64,000 nt of DNA from Pelagicoccus enzymogenes (GCF_014803405.1 NZ_JACYFG010000060.1:615-64614), one strand, 5' to 3'. Counted from the first letter of the stretch, positions 9,222 to 19,630 are shown. Numbers and translations: made by a program. Notes: generated by a model not told the origin, from the letters alone.

Positions 9222-11211
9222 ACTCCTTTTTCGAAATGGTCATGACATGAGAGTCTTGCGTGTTCGCATCCTCGAGAATCTTTTTCAGCATGTCATAACT
9301 GTCTTTCTGGAAACCGCTGTTATCCATGCGAAACTCCCTTTTGCAGCGCAGTTTGCTTTGCGATTTGTTGAGGGCGTAAGCGCAGGCGAAGCGGAAATAC
9401 CCAAGGTCGATTGGCTTGCCTGGCGATGCCGCTTCCTCTGGATGGAATCCCTCGGGAAAGTTGAACCACACTGTGTCCTCTTCCTTCCAAGCATACTGAA
9501 AGGCTATATCCGTACGCCTTTGCTCCTCCATGAACATTGGCTCCTCGCCGAATTCGAAGAAGCTTGGCTGGAAGAAAACGCGATCACCTACAGATTCGCC
9601 GTATCCAGGAATCTCTATATCATAGGAAACCACCAAGGGCTTGTCGCGAGTGAAGATGCCGGACATTTTAAAATTCCGAATTTCGCATTGAGGAAAAAGC
9701 TCTTTCAGCCGAGCGCAAAAACGCTCTTCCCTTTCACCTTCGGACAGGGCGTCGTAAAATCGCTTCCGCCGCACCCCTGGGTAGCCGTTGTACTCAAGCT
9801 GCACCGAGCCGCTCAAATCACCATACTCGTTCAAGTCGAAGCGAGCGTCTCGAAACACCGGACTCAAATCTGCGGAAAGGAATTCTGTCGTGTCGAAACG
9901 GGCCTTCTTCGCATCAGGGAGTAAAACAACTTGTCCTGAATTTGCTGCGTCGAGCCAGCCAAAGGGCAAATAGACGTAGCTAAGGTCGAAATAGCGCCAA
10001 TCCGCTTTCGCGTTTTTCCTCAGAGCTACCACCCGTTCCGGGAAATTGAGCCTTCTGCTGAGAGCCAGCGAATTGAATTTCATAGACTCGGCGTCGGTGG
10101 TGTAGGCATAACATACCTCGAATCCAGCGGCCGCGACCAGCGAAGCGAAGAGCTGGTTGATGTCGCTGCCCGTACCGTAACCCCGCTTGATCGTTTCTGC
10201 CGGAGTGTCAACGTCCTTGAGCTTGCTGCGCTCTTCGTCGGTGAAGCCAGACTGGACCGCCCAAATGTTCGTTATCTCATTGCTGCAATACTTGAAAGCG
10301 ATCCAAAGCTTCTCCTCAGGGGCCATTCCAGCCTCGAACAAGGAGTCGGCTAGCTTTTTCACGGCCCGCTGCTTCGACTTGACCAGATCTCTGCTAAGTT
10401 CTGTCAGGTACTCCGACTCGCCATCCCAAAAGGCTTGGGCGTTCAGCATGCTAAACTCGCTGTTATATACCATAAAGAGCCAGCCTCGGTAGTCTCGCGC
10501 CGGAGGAGAATAGGGTTCAGACGCGATACCAGGGACATTCTCAGCCGACACGAGGTAGGTTTTGTCCTTCGTTTGTTCGAACTCGAGTTCGTAGTTGAAC
10601 GCTTGAAAGATGGACGAGTGACTGGCACTTGGAATAAATTCTATTTCCGTTTCTTCCGACGGCCATTCCTCCTCGAGGAATTCCGCTATGTACCACGTTT
10701 GTCCGTAATCGACGATCGATCTCCATGTGTATTCCACAACGCTCCCCACCTGCAGATTGGGCAACGCGAAGCTGAGGGCGTCTCCGCGAAAGTCGTCTAC
10801 CTTTAGCAATCTGCGTTCGTACAGGTCCGAACGGTCGAACTCGCTAAAGCTCCCGTCTGGTTGGGTTATTCTCGCTTTGAAGCCTGAAATTTTTTCCCAC
10901 CTCTTGATGTAAGGGAGGTGAATGACATCTAAATCCTTCACGCCATTCTCGGTGTACACCTTCAGCTTGATGTGTCGCTCCCGCACCCGAGCGTGACCAT
11001 ACCTTCTGTCGTTTACCTTCAGTCCGTAGAACAAGTATTCAATATCTGAATTCGGATCGACTTTGGGAATTTTCCGGCCGAGCACCTCCGCTGGAACCGC
11101 TTCAAAAGGAAGCAGGTCCGTCTCGTCTTTGTCGGCATAAATCGCCGAGGCCAAGCAAAGCGTCGAGGCGAGAGCCATCCATAGGGCAAGGGGTTTGGCT
11201 AGATGTTTCAC
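9205..11211 (-). CDS. Exported DUF3857/transglutaminase-like protein lacking the catalytic Cys
   Basis: 668 residues from the GTG at 11211, chosen because it gives a clean signal peptide (basic KHLAK, LALWMALASTLCLASAIYA). An upstream in-frame ATG at 11298 would put 29 non-signal residues in front. DUF3857 covers roughly 60-230 and the transglutaminase-like region ~320-430. Where its partner has YGDCKDK, this one reads YGTGSDI (around residue 348), so the nucleophile is replaced by Gly. DLSYVYLPFGWLD sits where the Asp segment would be. It probably binds rather than cleaves, perhaps as a partner of the downstream protein, with which it overlaps by 17 bases. Confidence 0.85.
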   Translation of the reverse strand: MKHLAKPLALWMALASTLCLASAIYADKDETDLLPFEAVPAEVLGRKIPKVDPNSDIEYLFYGLKVNDRRYGHARVRERHIKLKVYTENGVKDLDVIHLPYIKRWEKISGFKARITQPDGSFSEFDRSDLYERRLLKVDDFRGDALSFALPNLQVGSVVEYTWRSIVDYGQTWYIAEFLEEEWPSEETEIEFIPSASHSSIFQAFNYELEFEQTKDKTYLVSAENVPGIASEPYSPPARDYRGWLFMVYNSEFSMLNAQAFWDGESEYLTELSRDLVKSKQRAVKKLADSLFEAGMAPEEKLWIAFKYCSNEITNIWAVQSGFTDEERSKLKDVDTPAETIKRGYGTGSDINQLFASLVAAAGFEVCYAYTTDAESMKFNSLALSRRLNFPERVVALRKNAKADWRYFDLSYVYLPFGWLDAANSGQVVLLPDAKKARFDTTEFLSADLSPVFRDARFDLNEYGDLSGSVQLEYNGYPGVRRKRFYDALSEGEREERFCARLKELFPQCEIRNFKMSGIFTRDKPLVVSYDIEIPGYGESVGDRVFFQPSFFEFGEEPMFMEEQRRTDIAFQYAWKEEDTVWFNFPEGFHPEEAASPGKPIDLGYFRFACAYALNKSQSKLRCKREFRMDNSGFQKDSYDMLKKILEDANTQDSHVMTISKKEFANAR

Positions 11212-11650
11212 CGTAGTAAAACCTGCAAGCGGTGACGGGTTCTGCAAGTTGTTTATCGTAAAATCACGCAATGTCTTGTGCCGATGCTTGCAACCCAAAT
11301 TCCCGCCCCTTCAGCTCGAAGCATGCATCCGCGCACGCGGTGGCGACGCGTCGTGGGGCGTTTTCGGGGATCGGAGGAAGGAATCCCTCTCTGTTGCTCA
11401 AACAGGAGCAATTCGATAAATACCGGGGAACGTCGCCCCACTGGATTGGCTGGATGGCATTGCAGTACGGCGAGACTAGAGGGCTTCCCGATACGGTTAC
11501 CGAACGGTTTGGAAATACAAAAAAGCGCGGGCTATCGAGAGGGAGACTTGCCTAAGTCAGATTCGGATTTATGCCTCGCTACATGTCCAACTTTGCTCAA
11601 GGCCCGCATTACGTTAATCAGGCTACTGGGTATCATGTAAACGCGACTTA
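11212..11650. other. Divergent intergenic stretch, no gene seen
   Basis: About 440 bases between the DUF3857 operon (minus) and the protease gene (plus). It should contain both promoters. Several short frames are open but lack start signals and protein-like composition. No hairpin or repeat of the window's families was seen. Confidence 0.5.
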
Positions 11651-14600
11651 ATGATGAAATCCGTCGTCAAGCTTGCCCTGGCTCCCCTCGCGATCTTTTC
11701 AATCGCGGCAATCGTCCTCTGGTGCTCTCAATCGCGTCGATCCCCTTCGGCGGGTGCGGAGCGGGAAGCGGCTCAGCAGGAGTCGGATGTGCCGCGAGAA
11801 ACGCCTGGGCCAGCCGAGGTGGCGCGCGACGCCCAGGTGTTGGAAGAAGCTAGTTCAACAATCCCAACGCCGTCCCTTTTGCCTCCTGGAGATTGGAGTG
11901 GGGCGACTGTGCTATCTGAGAGGTTGGAGGCGGCCGGTCTTGGTTCGGAGCGTTATTCGCTGCGTCACAGGATTGTTGAGGACGAAGGGTTCCCGTTTCC
12001 CATCCGCATCACGGACAGGATCGCGGTCGAAGAATCCGGAGAGCCGCGCAAGCTGGCTGAACTATCTGCGTATGCCGCAAATCAGATAATCCTTCATTCG
12101 GGTTCCCCCATCAGCGAAGGGGACATTGAAGATATCGCGAACTCGCTGGGTTGGACTTACCTGAAAAGTGAGGGCACTCCTTACATGGCGGTTCTAGAAT
12201 CCTCTACCGCGGATTTGGATACCGTGACCGAAGCCCTTGCTGCCGTCTCATTGTCTGATTCTTCAATTGAAGCAGAGCCGAACCATATTTTCTACGCATC
12301 TCTCGTGCCCAATGATCCCAGGTTTGAGTCTGGGCTTCAATGGGGCCTCGACCATGTTGAAGACGTAGATATCGACGCTCCGGAGGGATGGGAAATTAGG
12401 CGTGAGTCACCCTCTATAACTGTGGCCATTCTCGACACGGGCATCCGCCTAGATCATGAGGACCTGAAGGCCAATCTCTGGACCAATAGCGGCGACTCGA
12501 CCCGTAACGGGATCGACGATGACAAGAACGGATATGTGGACGATACCCACGGCTTCAATGCGCTGGATCCTCTTTCGGTACCGGATGACGACCATGGACA
12601 CGGCACGCACATCGCCGGAATCGTCGGAGCGGCGGGGAACAATGCAAAAGGGATGTCGGGAGTCGCTTGGTCCATCAATCTCATGCCGATCAAGGCCCTG
12701 AACGCAAACGGCAAAGGTACTGCCCAAGCGCTTGCAGCAGGTATCGATTACGCTGTGGCAAATGGAGCTCAGATCATAAACATGAGCTGGGGCGCGAACA
12801 GTTTTAGCGGAGTTATCGAGAGCTCTATTGGGCGAGCCGAGGAAGCTGGGGTCATTGTTGTAGCGGCAGCCGGTAATGAATCTAGCGAGACTCCGGCTTA
12901 CCCGAGTCGTTCCGAGTTGCCCAACGTAGTATCTGTAGGAGCGGTGGGCAGCTCTGGGGAACTCTCGTGGTTTTCGAATTTTCACCCGAGTCTCGTAGAT
13001 GTCTTGGCGCCTGGACAGCATATCTTCTCGACTTGGTCCAGTGCCCCTGACGCGTACATTAGACAGGACGGCACATCGATGGCCACAGCATTCGCGTCCG
13101 GATCGATGGCCCTCTTTCTCGAAGAGTATCCGGACGATGACTACACCCTGCAGATCCAAAGACTTGTTTCGACCTGCCAGAAATGGGAAGGTCTCGCTCA
13201 ATATTGCGCATCGGGTGGCATCGTGAACCTGAGAGATGGCTTGCTTGCGGATGAGGTAACGTTTCCGCCTGTCGTCACTCAAACATCAGCTCGGTACGCT
13301 GAAGCGTACGAGGGAGAGTCGGTAAGCTTTTCCGTCTCCGCCCGGAGTGATTCCCCGATCACTTACAGGTGGTATGAAGGAGATGAATTGCTCTCCGAAA
13401 GCTCGTCGACACTCAGCTTGGAGTCAATCCTCCCTAGTCAGCGAGGCGAGTACCGCTTGGAAATCAGTAATGCGGAAGCGACAACGACCGTCCTCTATAA
13501 CTTGGAAGTCTTTCCTCGGATGGACGATATCGAACAAGCTCTGGGAAGCGGCATCAAGGTTTACGCCAGTCACGAAGACCATTGGAGACTTGTATCCGAG
13601 GAAGGCCTACAGCTGATCTCAAGCGGAAACCTATCCCAAGACAAACAACAGTTTCTTGAATTTAGGGTGCCGGTAGCGGGCCTGCTCTATCTGACGGCAC
13701 GCAAGAACCACATCGAAGAAGCAGCTACCAATACGACGTTAATTGGACCGAACGGATTTGATGTGTTCTTGGGAGCAGGCTGGGAAACGCTTAGATCTAT
13801 CACCGAACAAGGCGGCTTTACCGCTCGTATCACCCACCGTGCCGTTTATCCGGAGACAGCCCTGCCTCAAGATTCGCTACAGCTTCAGATCCCCGAGTTT
13901 TTCGAAAGCGACAAACTCCCTCCCCTGATTGTAGGAGACATGTACTCTCGATCAGTTGCGCTGGGGAAAGGCCTGGAGCTCACCGTTTGGTCGACGCAAG
14001 AGAACCTAACCTACCAATGGTTCAAGAACGGCCAAGCCATCGAGGGGGCGACCAGCCGCATATTGAAGATCGATGCGGTCACGGAAAGCGATGGCGGAGA
14101 CTATTACGTCGTAGCGACTAATCTCTACGACAGCACTCGCAGCAAAACTGCAACGATCGAAATCGATACCTCGCCTCAGAGGCCTTCGTCGCAAATCGAG
14201 GGAAGCTCTTACCTTCTTGTCAAAGCTGGTGATCCGATCAATCTGTCGATGAAAGTCTTCGGAGCGCTCCCCATCGAACACCAGTGGTATAAGAACGGTG
14301 TGTTGATTCCCAGAGCCGAAACCAATGTATTACGCCTAGGTGCGGCGAGCCTCGCTCACTCGGGGGAGTATGAACTTGTCCTCACCAACGAACTAGGATC
14401 AGCCACTGGATACCGGCCAAAGTACACCGTACAGGTTTACGAAGAAATATTCCCGCCAAGGTTCCCACCTGTACCGTTCGATGAGGAGCACTATTCCTTT
14501 CCAATTGGTTCGACGATGGGATTTGAAGTTCCTCAAGCCGAAGGCTCGCCTCAGTTGACCTACCAATGGTACAAGGACGGAGAGGCCATCGAAAATGAAG

Positions 14601-17473
14601 CCATTTCAAATGCTCATTTGTTTTCCAAAGCAGATGTAGGCTGGGAGGACGCTGGCACATATTACGCTGAGGCAAGCAACGGTCTCGGCAACAATCAAAG
14701 CCACAGGATCGTGGTGAGCGTGACTCCTGTCTTAATCGAGGCAATAGACGCTCCGAGCGAGACGATTGTCGGCGAAACCTTCACGGGCGCTGAAGACGCG
14801 TACGTGAATTTCCAGACGGCGGAAAGTTGGGATGGAGAAGACGCCCTTGAGTTGTATTCGAAGCGTAGCCGTGAGTCACTCACGCTCGGTAGCAAAGAGT
14901 ACGACCGAGTTCTGAAGTTCCGCTGGAAGTTGAACGCAGACTCGGATGCCGTATTTGAGGCGTATCTAGGAAATAGATACGGCTCCGATTTCCTATTCGA
15001 GTCGCATGAAAGCGGGCGCTGGGTGGAGCAACAATTCTTCATCCCTGCGGAACACACTCTACGGTTGCGGCTCGACCCTGGAGCGCTTCCAGCAAAGGCG
15101 TGGCTGGATAACTTAGAAGAGGTTCGCTCTCCCGTTGTGTTGAGAGATATTCACTTCACTCCCCCTGCGGTTGGGAAAAACGTGTCTCTCGAAGCGTCGT
15201 TTTTCCGGAACGGGGCCACCTACCAATGGTACAAGGACAATCAGCCCATCAGTGGCCAAACAGAATCCGTATTGACGATTGGATCATTCTCCCAGGCGAA
15301 CTCGGGGAACTACAAGCTCGTTGCCACAAACGCGCATGGTGAAGCGAGCACTTCAGCGGTTTATGTTGGTCTGGATTCATTAGCGAGCATCGCTCCCTCC
15401 CCGCTCAAGCTTAGCTACGACGGAAGTCCGAATCCCAAAGTGAGCTTGGAAAAAACAAGTCCGACAGAGGATGAACATCATTTGCGAATCGAGAATAGTA
15501 GCCCAGGTGATTTGGATACATCGCTGGGCTGGAGTTTAAGCTCACAAGTCACCGGACCGGCAGTTCTGGAAATGGACTACGATTTTTCGAGCACGAATGC
15601 CCATATAGAGGTGGGTGACGCCGAAATGTGGATACCGACGGGGTTTCGCTTCGAAAGGCAAGTTTTCATTCCTGCCGGCACCCACACGCTTTCAATATCC
15701 ACTTCGGACTCGTACCAGTCTAACGTAGGCAAGATCTACTCGCTCAAGCTACGCAGCGGTCCTCTGGCGAAGATGCGCTTGAACGAGGAACTCCACTACA
15801 ATGAGCAGTATGTTCCCTTCGCGACCTATGCAGGGGCTGAGCCGCTCACCGTATCATGGTATAAGGACGGGGCGCTCCTAAAGAAAGTATCGAACCTTAT
15901 TTCGGGTGAGTCTTATCCCTTCGAGCGGGATTCAGGTATCGCCGACAGGGGAGATTACTATATCGAAGTCGAAGATTCGCTTGGCAACAAGTCAACCTCC
16001 GATACGGTCCACTATGCCCTAGGCTCCTACATGCGGGAGGTTCTCGATTCGTCCAGTGGCGGACTTAACCTCAGCGACAGTGAACCCGCTACTTATCATT
16101 ACGATACCGACATCAAGACCAAAGGAAGCGCCTCCCTGAGGATCGACGGCCCGTTCGGCGATGGAAACCCATACTCATTACGGCTTACTACTAGCGCTTA
16201 TTATGCTCGACTGAAAATCCGAACGAGAGGGTTTTCAGAGGGCGGCTACATTCACTATAGTCTCGATGGTGAAACCATATCTATTCCCGCCAATGGCGAG
16301 TGGACGGATATTTTGGTCGGTCCCGGCGTTTCTGTAACGCTACCGGAATCGACAGAGCAAAGCAGCGTCTGGATAGACGACCTTCGAGACGAGAGAAAGG
16401 GAATGTTCATCACTCACCCGCAAAATACCGCTACCTACATCGGCGCCAGAATCGAACTCAAGGCTCATGCGAGGGAGGGCAATATTTACTTTCTGGGGTT
16501 GCGTTGGTTTAAGGACGGCAAGGAGATTCCCTCTCAGGGCGCCCATCTCCTGATCGACCCGGTGACTGAGCAGGACCTAGGCGTGTATCATGCCGAAGCC
16601 ACATCTCCAAACGGAGAGGTCATCGCCAGCGAAACTGCGACCGTGTCGCTGCTCGAGAGCGGACTCGCGGAAGCGATCGGTTTCCCCGGAGCCCGCATTA
16701 CGACAATCGGCCCCAAGCCTTGGCAGGTCGACTTCAGCCGCTCGCTCGAGGGGCCGAGTTCCATCGTATCCGGAAGCTTGGAGACAGGCGAAACATCGAC
16801 GATCGTCATCGATGTGGACCCACCTTCGATTTGGAGCATTTATTCCTACCTTTCGAGCCTTGAACGAGTAAACGATGAGCCTCAGGCAAACCGTTGGATG
16901 ACGCATCACTCGCGTCGTTTCGGCCCGACCAACACGCAGAGGATCGAATTATCGGTATCTGAATTTGAAGAAAATGGCGGACCACTGAATCGCAGCTTGC
17001 GCCTCGACCGAGCCCGCGTCATCCGCCTGCCGGAACTCAGCTACGAGAATTGGCTACGTTCGAAAGCGACTGAATCGACCTCACCACCGTCCGAATCTCG
17101 TTTTGAGCCCCTGGGCGACGTGGACGGGGATGGCATTTCGAATTGGATGGAGTTTGTGCTCGGGCTCGAACCAACGGAGGCAAGCACCCTTCCCGCCTGG
17201 AATGTATCCGAAGTTACAGCACAATCGCCCACGGCAAGCATTCGATTCCTATCTGCCCGTTCGCGCGAGTACTCCATTTCTTACGAAATCAGTTACGACT
17301 TGGCGGAGTGGTTCCCCGTTCGCCCAGAACTGCAGACGCAGAGCGTTGACGATCACTACGACGAAACGATCGCGACACTTCCTTTTCTTTCAGAAACCTA
17401 CCCCTACTTCATCCGCTGGAGAATTCATCGACTGGGCGAAGAGGATCGAGGAATCACGACGCTTTTCGAGTAA
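11651..17473 (+). CDS. Large exported subtilisin-like (S8) protease with Ig-like repeats
   Basis: 1,940 residues. Residues 6-24 form a hydrophobic export segment ending near LWCSQS. A pro-region follows to ~235. The S8 domain spans ~235-500 with Asp262 (AILDTG), His317 (HGHGTH), oxyanion Asn409 (AAAGNES) and Ser476 (GTSMATA), so it should be active. Then come many Ig-like units of ~90 residues, recognised by recurring Y-W-Y-K-D/N-G motifs (TYQWFKNGQ, HQWYKNGV, TYQWYKDGE, TYQWYKDNQ, SWYKDGA, RWFKDGK), interleaved with beta-sandwich carbohydrate-binding-like stretches. The end has DVDGDGISNWMEF, a Ca-binding-like turn, then a ISYDLAEWFPV ... YFIRWRI module shared with other secreted proteins here. 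Probably surface-bound or secreted, degrading protein. Confidence 0.9.
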   Translation: MMKSVVKLALAPLAIFSIAAIVLWCSQSRRSPSAGAEREAAQQESDVPRETPGPAEVARDAQVLEEASSTIPTPSLLPPGDWSGATVLSERLEAAGLGSERYSLRHRIVEDEGFPFPIRITDRIAVEESGEPRKLAELSAYAANQIILHSGSPISEGDIEDIANSLGWTYLKSEGTPYMAVLESSTADLDTVTEALAAVSLSDSSIEAEPNHIFYASLVPNDPRFESGLQWGLDHVEDVDIDAPEGWEIRRESPSITVAILDTGIRLDHEDLKANLWTNSGDSTRNGIDDDKNGYVDDTHGFNALDPLSVPDDDHGHGTHIAGIVGAAGNNAKGMSGVAWSINLMPIKALNANGKGTAQALAAGIDYAVANGAQIINMSWGANSFSGVIESSIGRAEEAGVIVVAAAGNESSETPAYPSRSELPNVVSVGAVGSSGELSWFSNFHPSLVDVLAPGQHIFSTWSSAPDAYIRQDGTSMATAFASGSMALFLEEYPDDDYTLQIQRLVSTCQKWEGLAQYCASGGIVNLRDGLLADEVTFPPVVTQTSARYAEAYEGESVSFSVSARSDSPITYRWYEGDELLSESSSTLSLESILPSQRGEYRLEISNAEATTTVLYNLEVFPRMDDIEQALGSGIKVYASHEDHWRLVSEEGLQLISSGNLSQDKQQFLEFRVPVAGLLYLTARKNHIEEAATNTTLIGPNGFDVFLGAGWETLRSITEQGGFTARITHRAVYPETALPQDSLQLQIPEFFESDKLPPLIVGDMYSRSVALGKGLELTVWSTQENLTYQWFKNGQAIEGATSRILKIDAVTESDGGDYYVVATNLYDSTRSKTATIEIDTSPQRPSSQIEGSSYLLVKAGDPINLSMKVFGALPIEHQWYKNGVLIPRAETNVLRLGAASLAHSGEYELVLTNELGSATGYRPKYTVQVYEEIFPPRFPPVPFDEEHYSFPIGSTMGFEVPQAEGSPQLTYQWYKDGEAIENEAISNAHLFSKADVGWEDAGTYYAEASNGLGNNQSHRIVVSVTPVLIEAIDAPSETIVGETFTGAEDAYVNFQTAESWDGEDALELYSKRSRESLTLGSKEYDRVLKFRWKLNADSDAVFEAYLGNRYGSDFLFESHESGRWVEQQFFIPAEHTLRLRLDPGALPAKAWLDNLEEVRSPVVLRDIHFTPPAVGKNVSLEASFFRNGATYQWYKDNQPISGQTESVLTIGSFSQANSGNYKLVATNAHGEASTSAVYVGLDSLASIAPSPLKLSYDGSPNPKVSLEKTSPTEDEHHLRIENSSPGDLDTSLGWSLSSQVTGPAVLEMDYDFSSTNAHIEVGDAEMWIPTGFRFERQVFIPAGTHTLSISTSDSYQSNVGKIYSLKLRSGPLAKMRLNEELHYNEQYVPFATYAGAEPLTVSWYKDGALLKKVSNLISGESYPFERDSGIADRGDYYIEVEDSLGNKSTSDTVHYALGSYMREVLDSSSGGLNLSDSEPATYHYDTDIKTKGSASLRIDGPFGDGNPYSLRLTTSAYYARLKIRTRGFSEGGYIHYSLDGETISIPANGEWTDILVGPGVSVTLPESTEQSSVWIDDLRDERKGMFITHPQNTATYIGARIELKAHAREGNIYFLGLRWFKDGKEIPSQGAHLLIDPVTEQDLGVYHAEATSPNGEVIASETATVSLLESGLAEAIGFPGARITTIGPKPWQVDFSRSLEGPSSIVSGSLETGETSTIVIDVDPPSIWSIYSYLSSLERVNDEPQANRWMTHHSRRFGPTNTQRIELSVSEFEENGGPLNRSLRLDRARVIRLPELSYENWLRSKATESTSPPSESRFEPLGDVDGDGISNWMEFVLGLEPTEASTLPAWNVSEVTAQSPTASIRFLSARSREYSISYEISYDLAEWFPVRPELQTQSVDDHYDETIATLPFLSETYPYFIRWRIHRLGEEDRGITTLFE

Positions 17474-17791
17474 CCTAAAGTCAACTTAGAAACAAACTGC
17501 CATCCGGCAGAGCGGAGCGCCCGTTTCGCTCACTCAAAGGCTTGGTGGAGATACTGCCCTACGCTCCCTCACGAAGCTAGCCTCTCGGACGCTAAGGTTG
17601 ATGCTTTGATTGGCAGCAACGCTTGGGCGGCTCCCGAAACGAACCGAGAGTCCTAGTCCCTTGATAAGCATCGTTCCTCGCTGCTCGCCGAGCCTCTTCG
17701 TCTACGTATTTCCTGTTAAAGATCTTGCTCTGGAAATCTTGGGTAAGTATTCATCGCTTCGTCCTTTTCCAGATCCTACCTCCCGCATTTC
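17474..17791. other. Intergenic stretch, no gene seen
   Basis: About 320 bases between the protease and the first gene of the retron neighbourhood. It should hold the promoter for that gene or for the whole block. No terminator hairpin was recognised. Confidence 0.4.
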
Positions 17792-18895
17792 ATGGTCCGC
17801 CTCTCCTCGCCTATTTCCTCCCGCCTTATTCTGGCAGGTTCGTACGCAGTGATTGGAGGGATTGGAGTCTACTGCGTATTTTGGCTTCTCTATGGCGAGG
17901 CACCGCGGGACGAGGTTTCGAGCTTCCTCTATCAGGCGCCAGACCACACCGCGTTCGACGACGTTTTAAAGTTCATGAATGCCCTCGGTCCGCCCTTCGG
18001 TATTCTAGCGTTTACCATTCCGTTCTTCCCTTTCACCTTCCTCTACGCTTCCTTCGTCTGTCCCAGTCGTATCACCGTGACCGATACGGAAATCCGCACC
18101 AAGTCTTTCGGGAGTGAGCGACGCTGGCACATGAGCGAATTGCAGTCCGTCACATTCAAGGAGGCCGGCAACAGCCAGTTTATCATCTTCAAGATCGGAG
18201 GCAAGACGCTGAAGGCGGAGATCGAGCACGGGCGTTGGGGAGCCATACGCGACCTATTGCCTGCCGGAATCACGAACCCTGTTGAACAGTCGACCTCTCG
18301 CCAGGTAAGACACGCGCTGCCTCGTCAGCCGGCCGTTTCCATCCCTGATTCCCTCAGCTACGTTTCGATCGACAAGTTCGAGGCCGACTACCGCAGCGAG
18401 ATCTACGAGCAAGCCGCCCAGATGGCAGGCGCTTTCGAATGGTGGAACGAGCCGCTTTGGCTGTTCGACCGTATCAGCGATCCCGACCGCCTGACCGGGC
18501 AATCCCGGCTCTTTCGCCCCGATCCCGTCGACCAGGACGAGATCCACATTATCGGCCGAGAGATTCCGCTCCAGGAAAACGCCCTCATGTGCTTCATCGA
18601 TGCGGAGCGTATTATCGGACTGCTGCAGGCTCTCTCTGAAGAGCACGAAATAACGTGGACGGTGAGCGAAAACGAAGGCCGCGACGAAATTGGCACCATT
18701 CACGAGGGAGCCGTTCCTCATGAGATTTACCAGTGGTTGAATCGTATCCGAGACTCCTGGACGCTCACTCAAGCAGAAATCGAAAACCATGCTCTCCATG
18801 AGCGTATCCGTCAGAAACATACGGATTCGCGACTGGCTCCCTTGAACCAAGAAGATTCCCAGCCGCTTCCCTCCGAAAAGGAAGCGGGGACCTGA
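17792..18895 (+). CDS. Membrane protein of unknown function with PH-like segment
   Basis: 367 residues, not recognised. Two membrane segments are seen: ~10-33 (LILAGSYAVIGGIGVYCVFWLLYG) and ~65-90 (PFGILAFTIPFFPFTFLYASF). Right after them comes a beta-rich stretch (ITVTDTEIRTKSFGSERRW then LQSVTF ... IIFKIGGKTLKAEI) that looks like the PH-like domain of bacterial membrane proteins. The C-terminal half (~180-367) is soluble, with WWNEPLWLFDR and RLFRPDPVDQDE; its role is unknown. It ends ten bases before the NYN gene start, so the two are likely one transcript. Confidence 0.75.
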   Translation: MVRLSSPISSRLILAGSYAVIGGIGVYCVFWLLYGEAPRDEVSSFLYQAPDHTAFDDVLKFMNALGPPFGILAFTIPFFPFTFLYASFVCPSRITVTDTEIRTKSFGSERRWHMSELQSVTFKEAGNSQFIIFKIGGKTLKAEIEHGRWGAIRDLLPAGITNPVEQSTSRQVRHALPRQPAVSIPDSLSYVSIDKFEADYRSEIYEQAAQMAGAFEWWNEPLWLFDRISDPDRLTGQSRLFRPDPVDQDEIHIIGREIPLQENALMCFIDAERIIGLLQALSEEHEITWTVSENEGRDEIGTIHEGAVPHEIYQWLNRIRDSWTLTQAEIENHALHERIRQKHTDSRLAPLNQEDSQPLPSEKEAGT

Positions 18896-18904
18896 AAATT
18901 GTCT

Positions 18905-19630
18905 ATGATAGAAAAAGCAAGCGATAACATAGCCCTGCTCATCGATGCCGACAATGCGCCGGCCGCTAAGATCAACTTCATCATCGCCGAACTGGCCAGC
19001 TACGGCAGCGTCAGCATCCGCCGGGCTTACGGAAACTGGAAGAAGCCCACGCTCGCCGGCTGGGAAAAGGTGCTGCACGAGTACGCGATCCAACCCATCC
19101 AGCACTTCGATATCGTGAAGGGCAAGAACGCATCCGACATGGCCCTGCTCATCGAAGCCATGGACATTCTCTACACCAAGAACGTCGAAACCTTCTGTCT
19201 CGTCTCCTCCGATTGCGATTTCACCCCGCTCGTCCTGCGCCTGAGAGCCGACGGCAAGCAAGTCATCGGCTTCGGCGACGCCAAGACTCCCGACCCCTTC
19301 GTGGCCAGCTGCACCCGCTTCCTCTACCTCGACGACGAAAAGAAGGCCAAGGTGAAGCAACGCGACAAGACCAGCTCCACCCAGAAGCTCAAGGGGGATA
19401 CCAAGCTCATGAACTTGCTGCGCAACGCCGTGAACGCCAGTTCGGATGACGACGGCTGGGCTCGTCTCGGCCCCGTGGGCAACCACATCCAAAACCAAGG
19501 CTCCTTCGACTCCCGCAACTACGGTTTCTCCAAGCTCAGCGAACTCTTCGCCGCCATCGACAGCTTCGAAACCAAGAAGCAGAAAAACGGCACCGGAACC
19601 ATCTTCTCGGTACGGCTGAAGGGGAAGTAA
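18905..19630 (+). CDS. NYN-domain protein with C-terminal LOTUS/OST-HTH domain
   Basis: 241 residues. The NYN (PIN-like RNase) domain covers ~5-145: IALLIDADNAP with the first Asp pair, GKNASDMALLIEAMD, and VSSDCDFTPLVLRLR, which together give the acidic cluster that binds Mg. Residues ~165-240 match the OST-HTH/LOTUS fold (LMNLLRNAV, GWARLGPVGNHI, NYGFSKLSELF), which binds RNA. This two-domain protein is widespread in bacteria and is thought to be an RNase or RNA-binding factor. The ATG at 18905 is preferred over the TTG two codons upstream. It lies 77 bases before the retron's first gene; whether it works with the retron is open. Confidence 0.88.
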   Translation: MIEKASDNIALLIDADNAPAAKINFIIAELASYGSVSIRRAYGNWKKPTLAGWEKVLHEYAIQPIQHFDIVKGKNASDMALLIEAMDILYTKNVETFCLVSSDCDFTPLVLRLRADGKQVIGFGDAKTPDPFVASCTRFLYLDDEKKAKVKQRDKTSSTQKLKGDTKLMNLLRNAVNASSDDDGWARLGPVGNHIQNQGSFDSRNYGFSKLSELFAAIDSFETKKQKNGTGTIFSVRLKGK

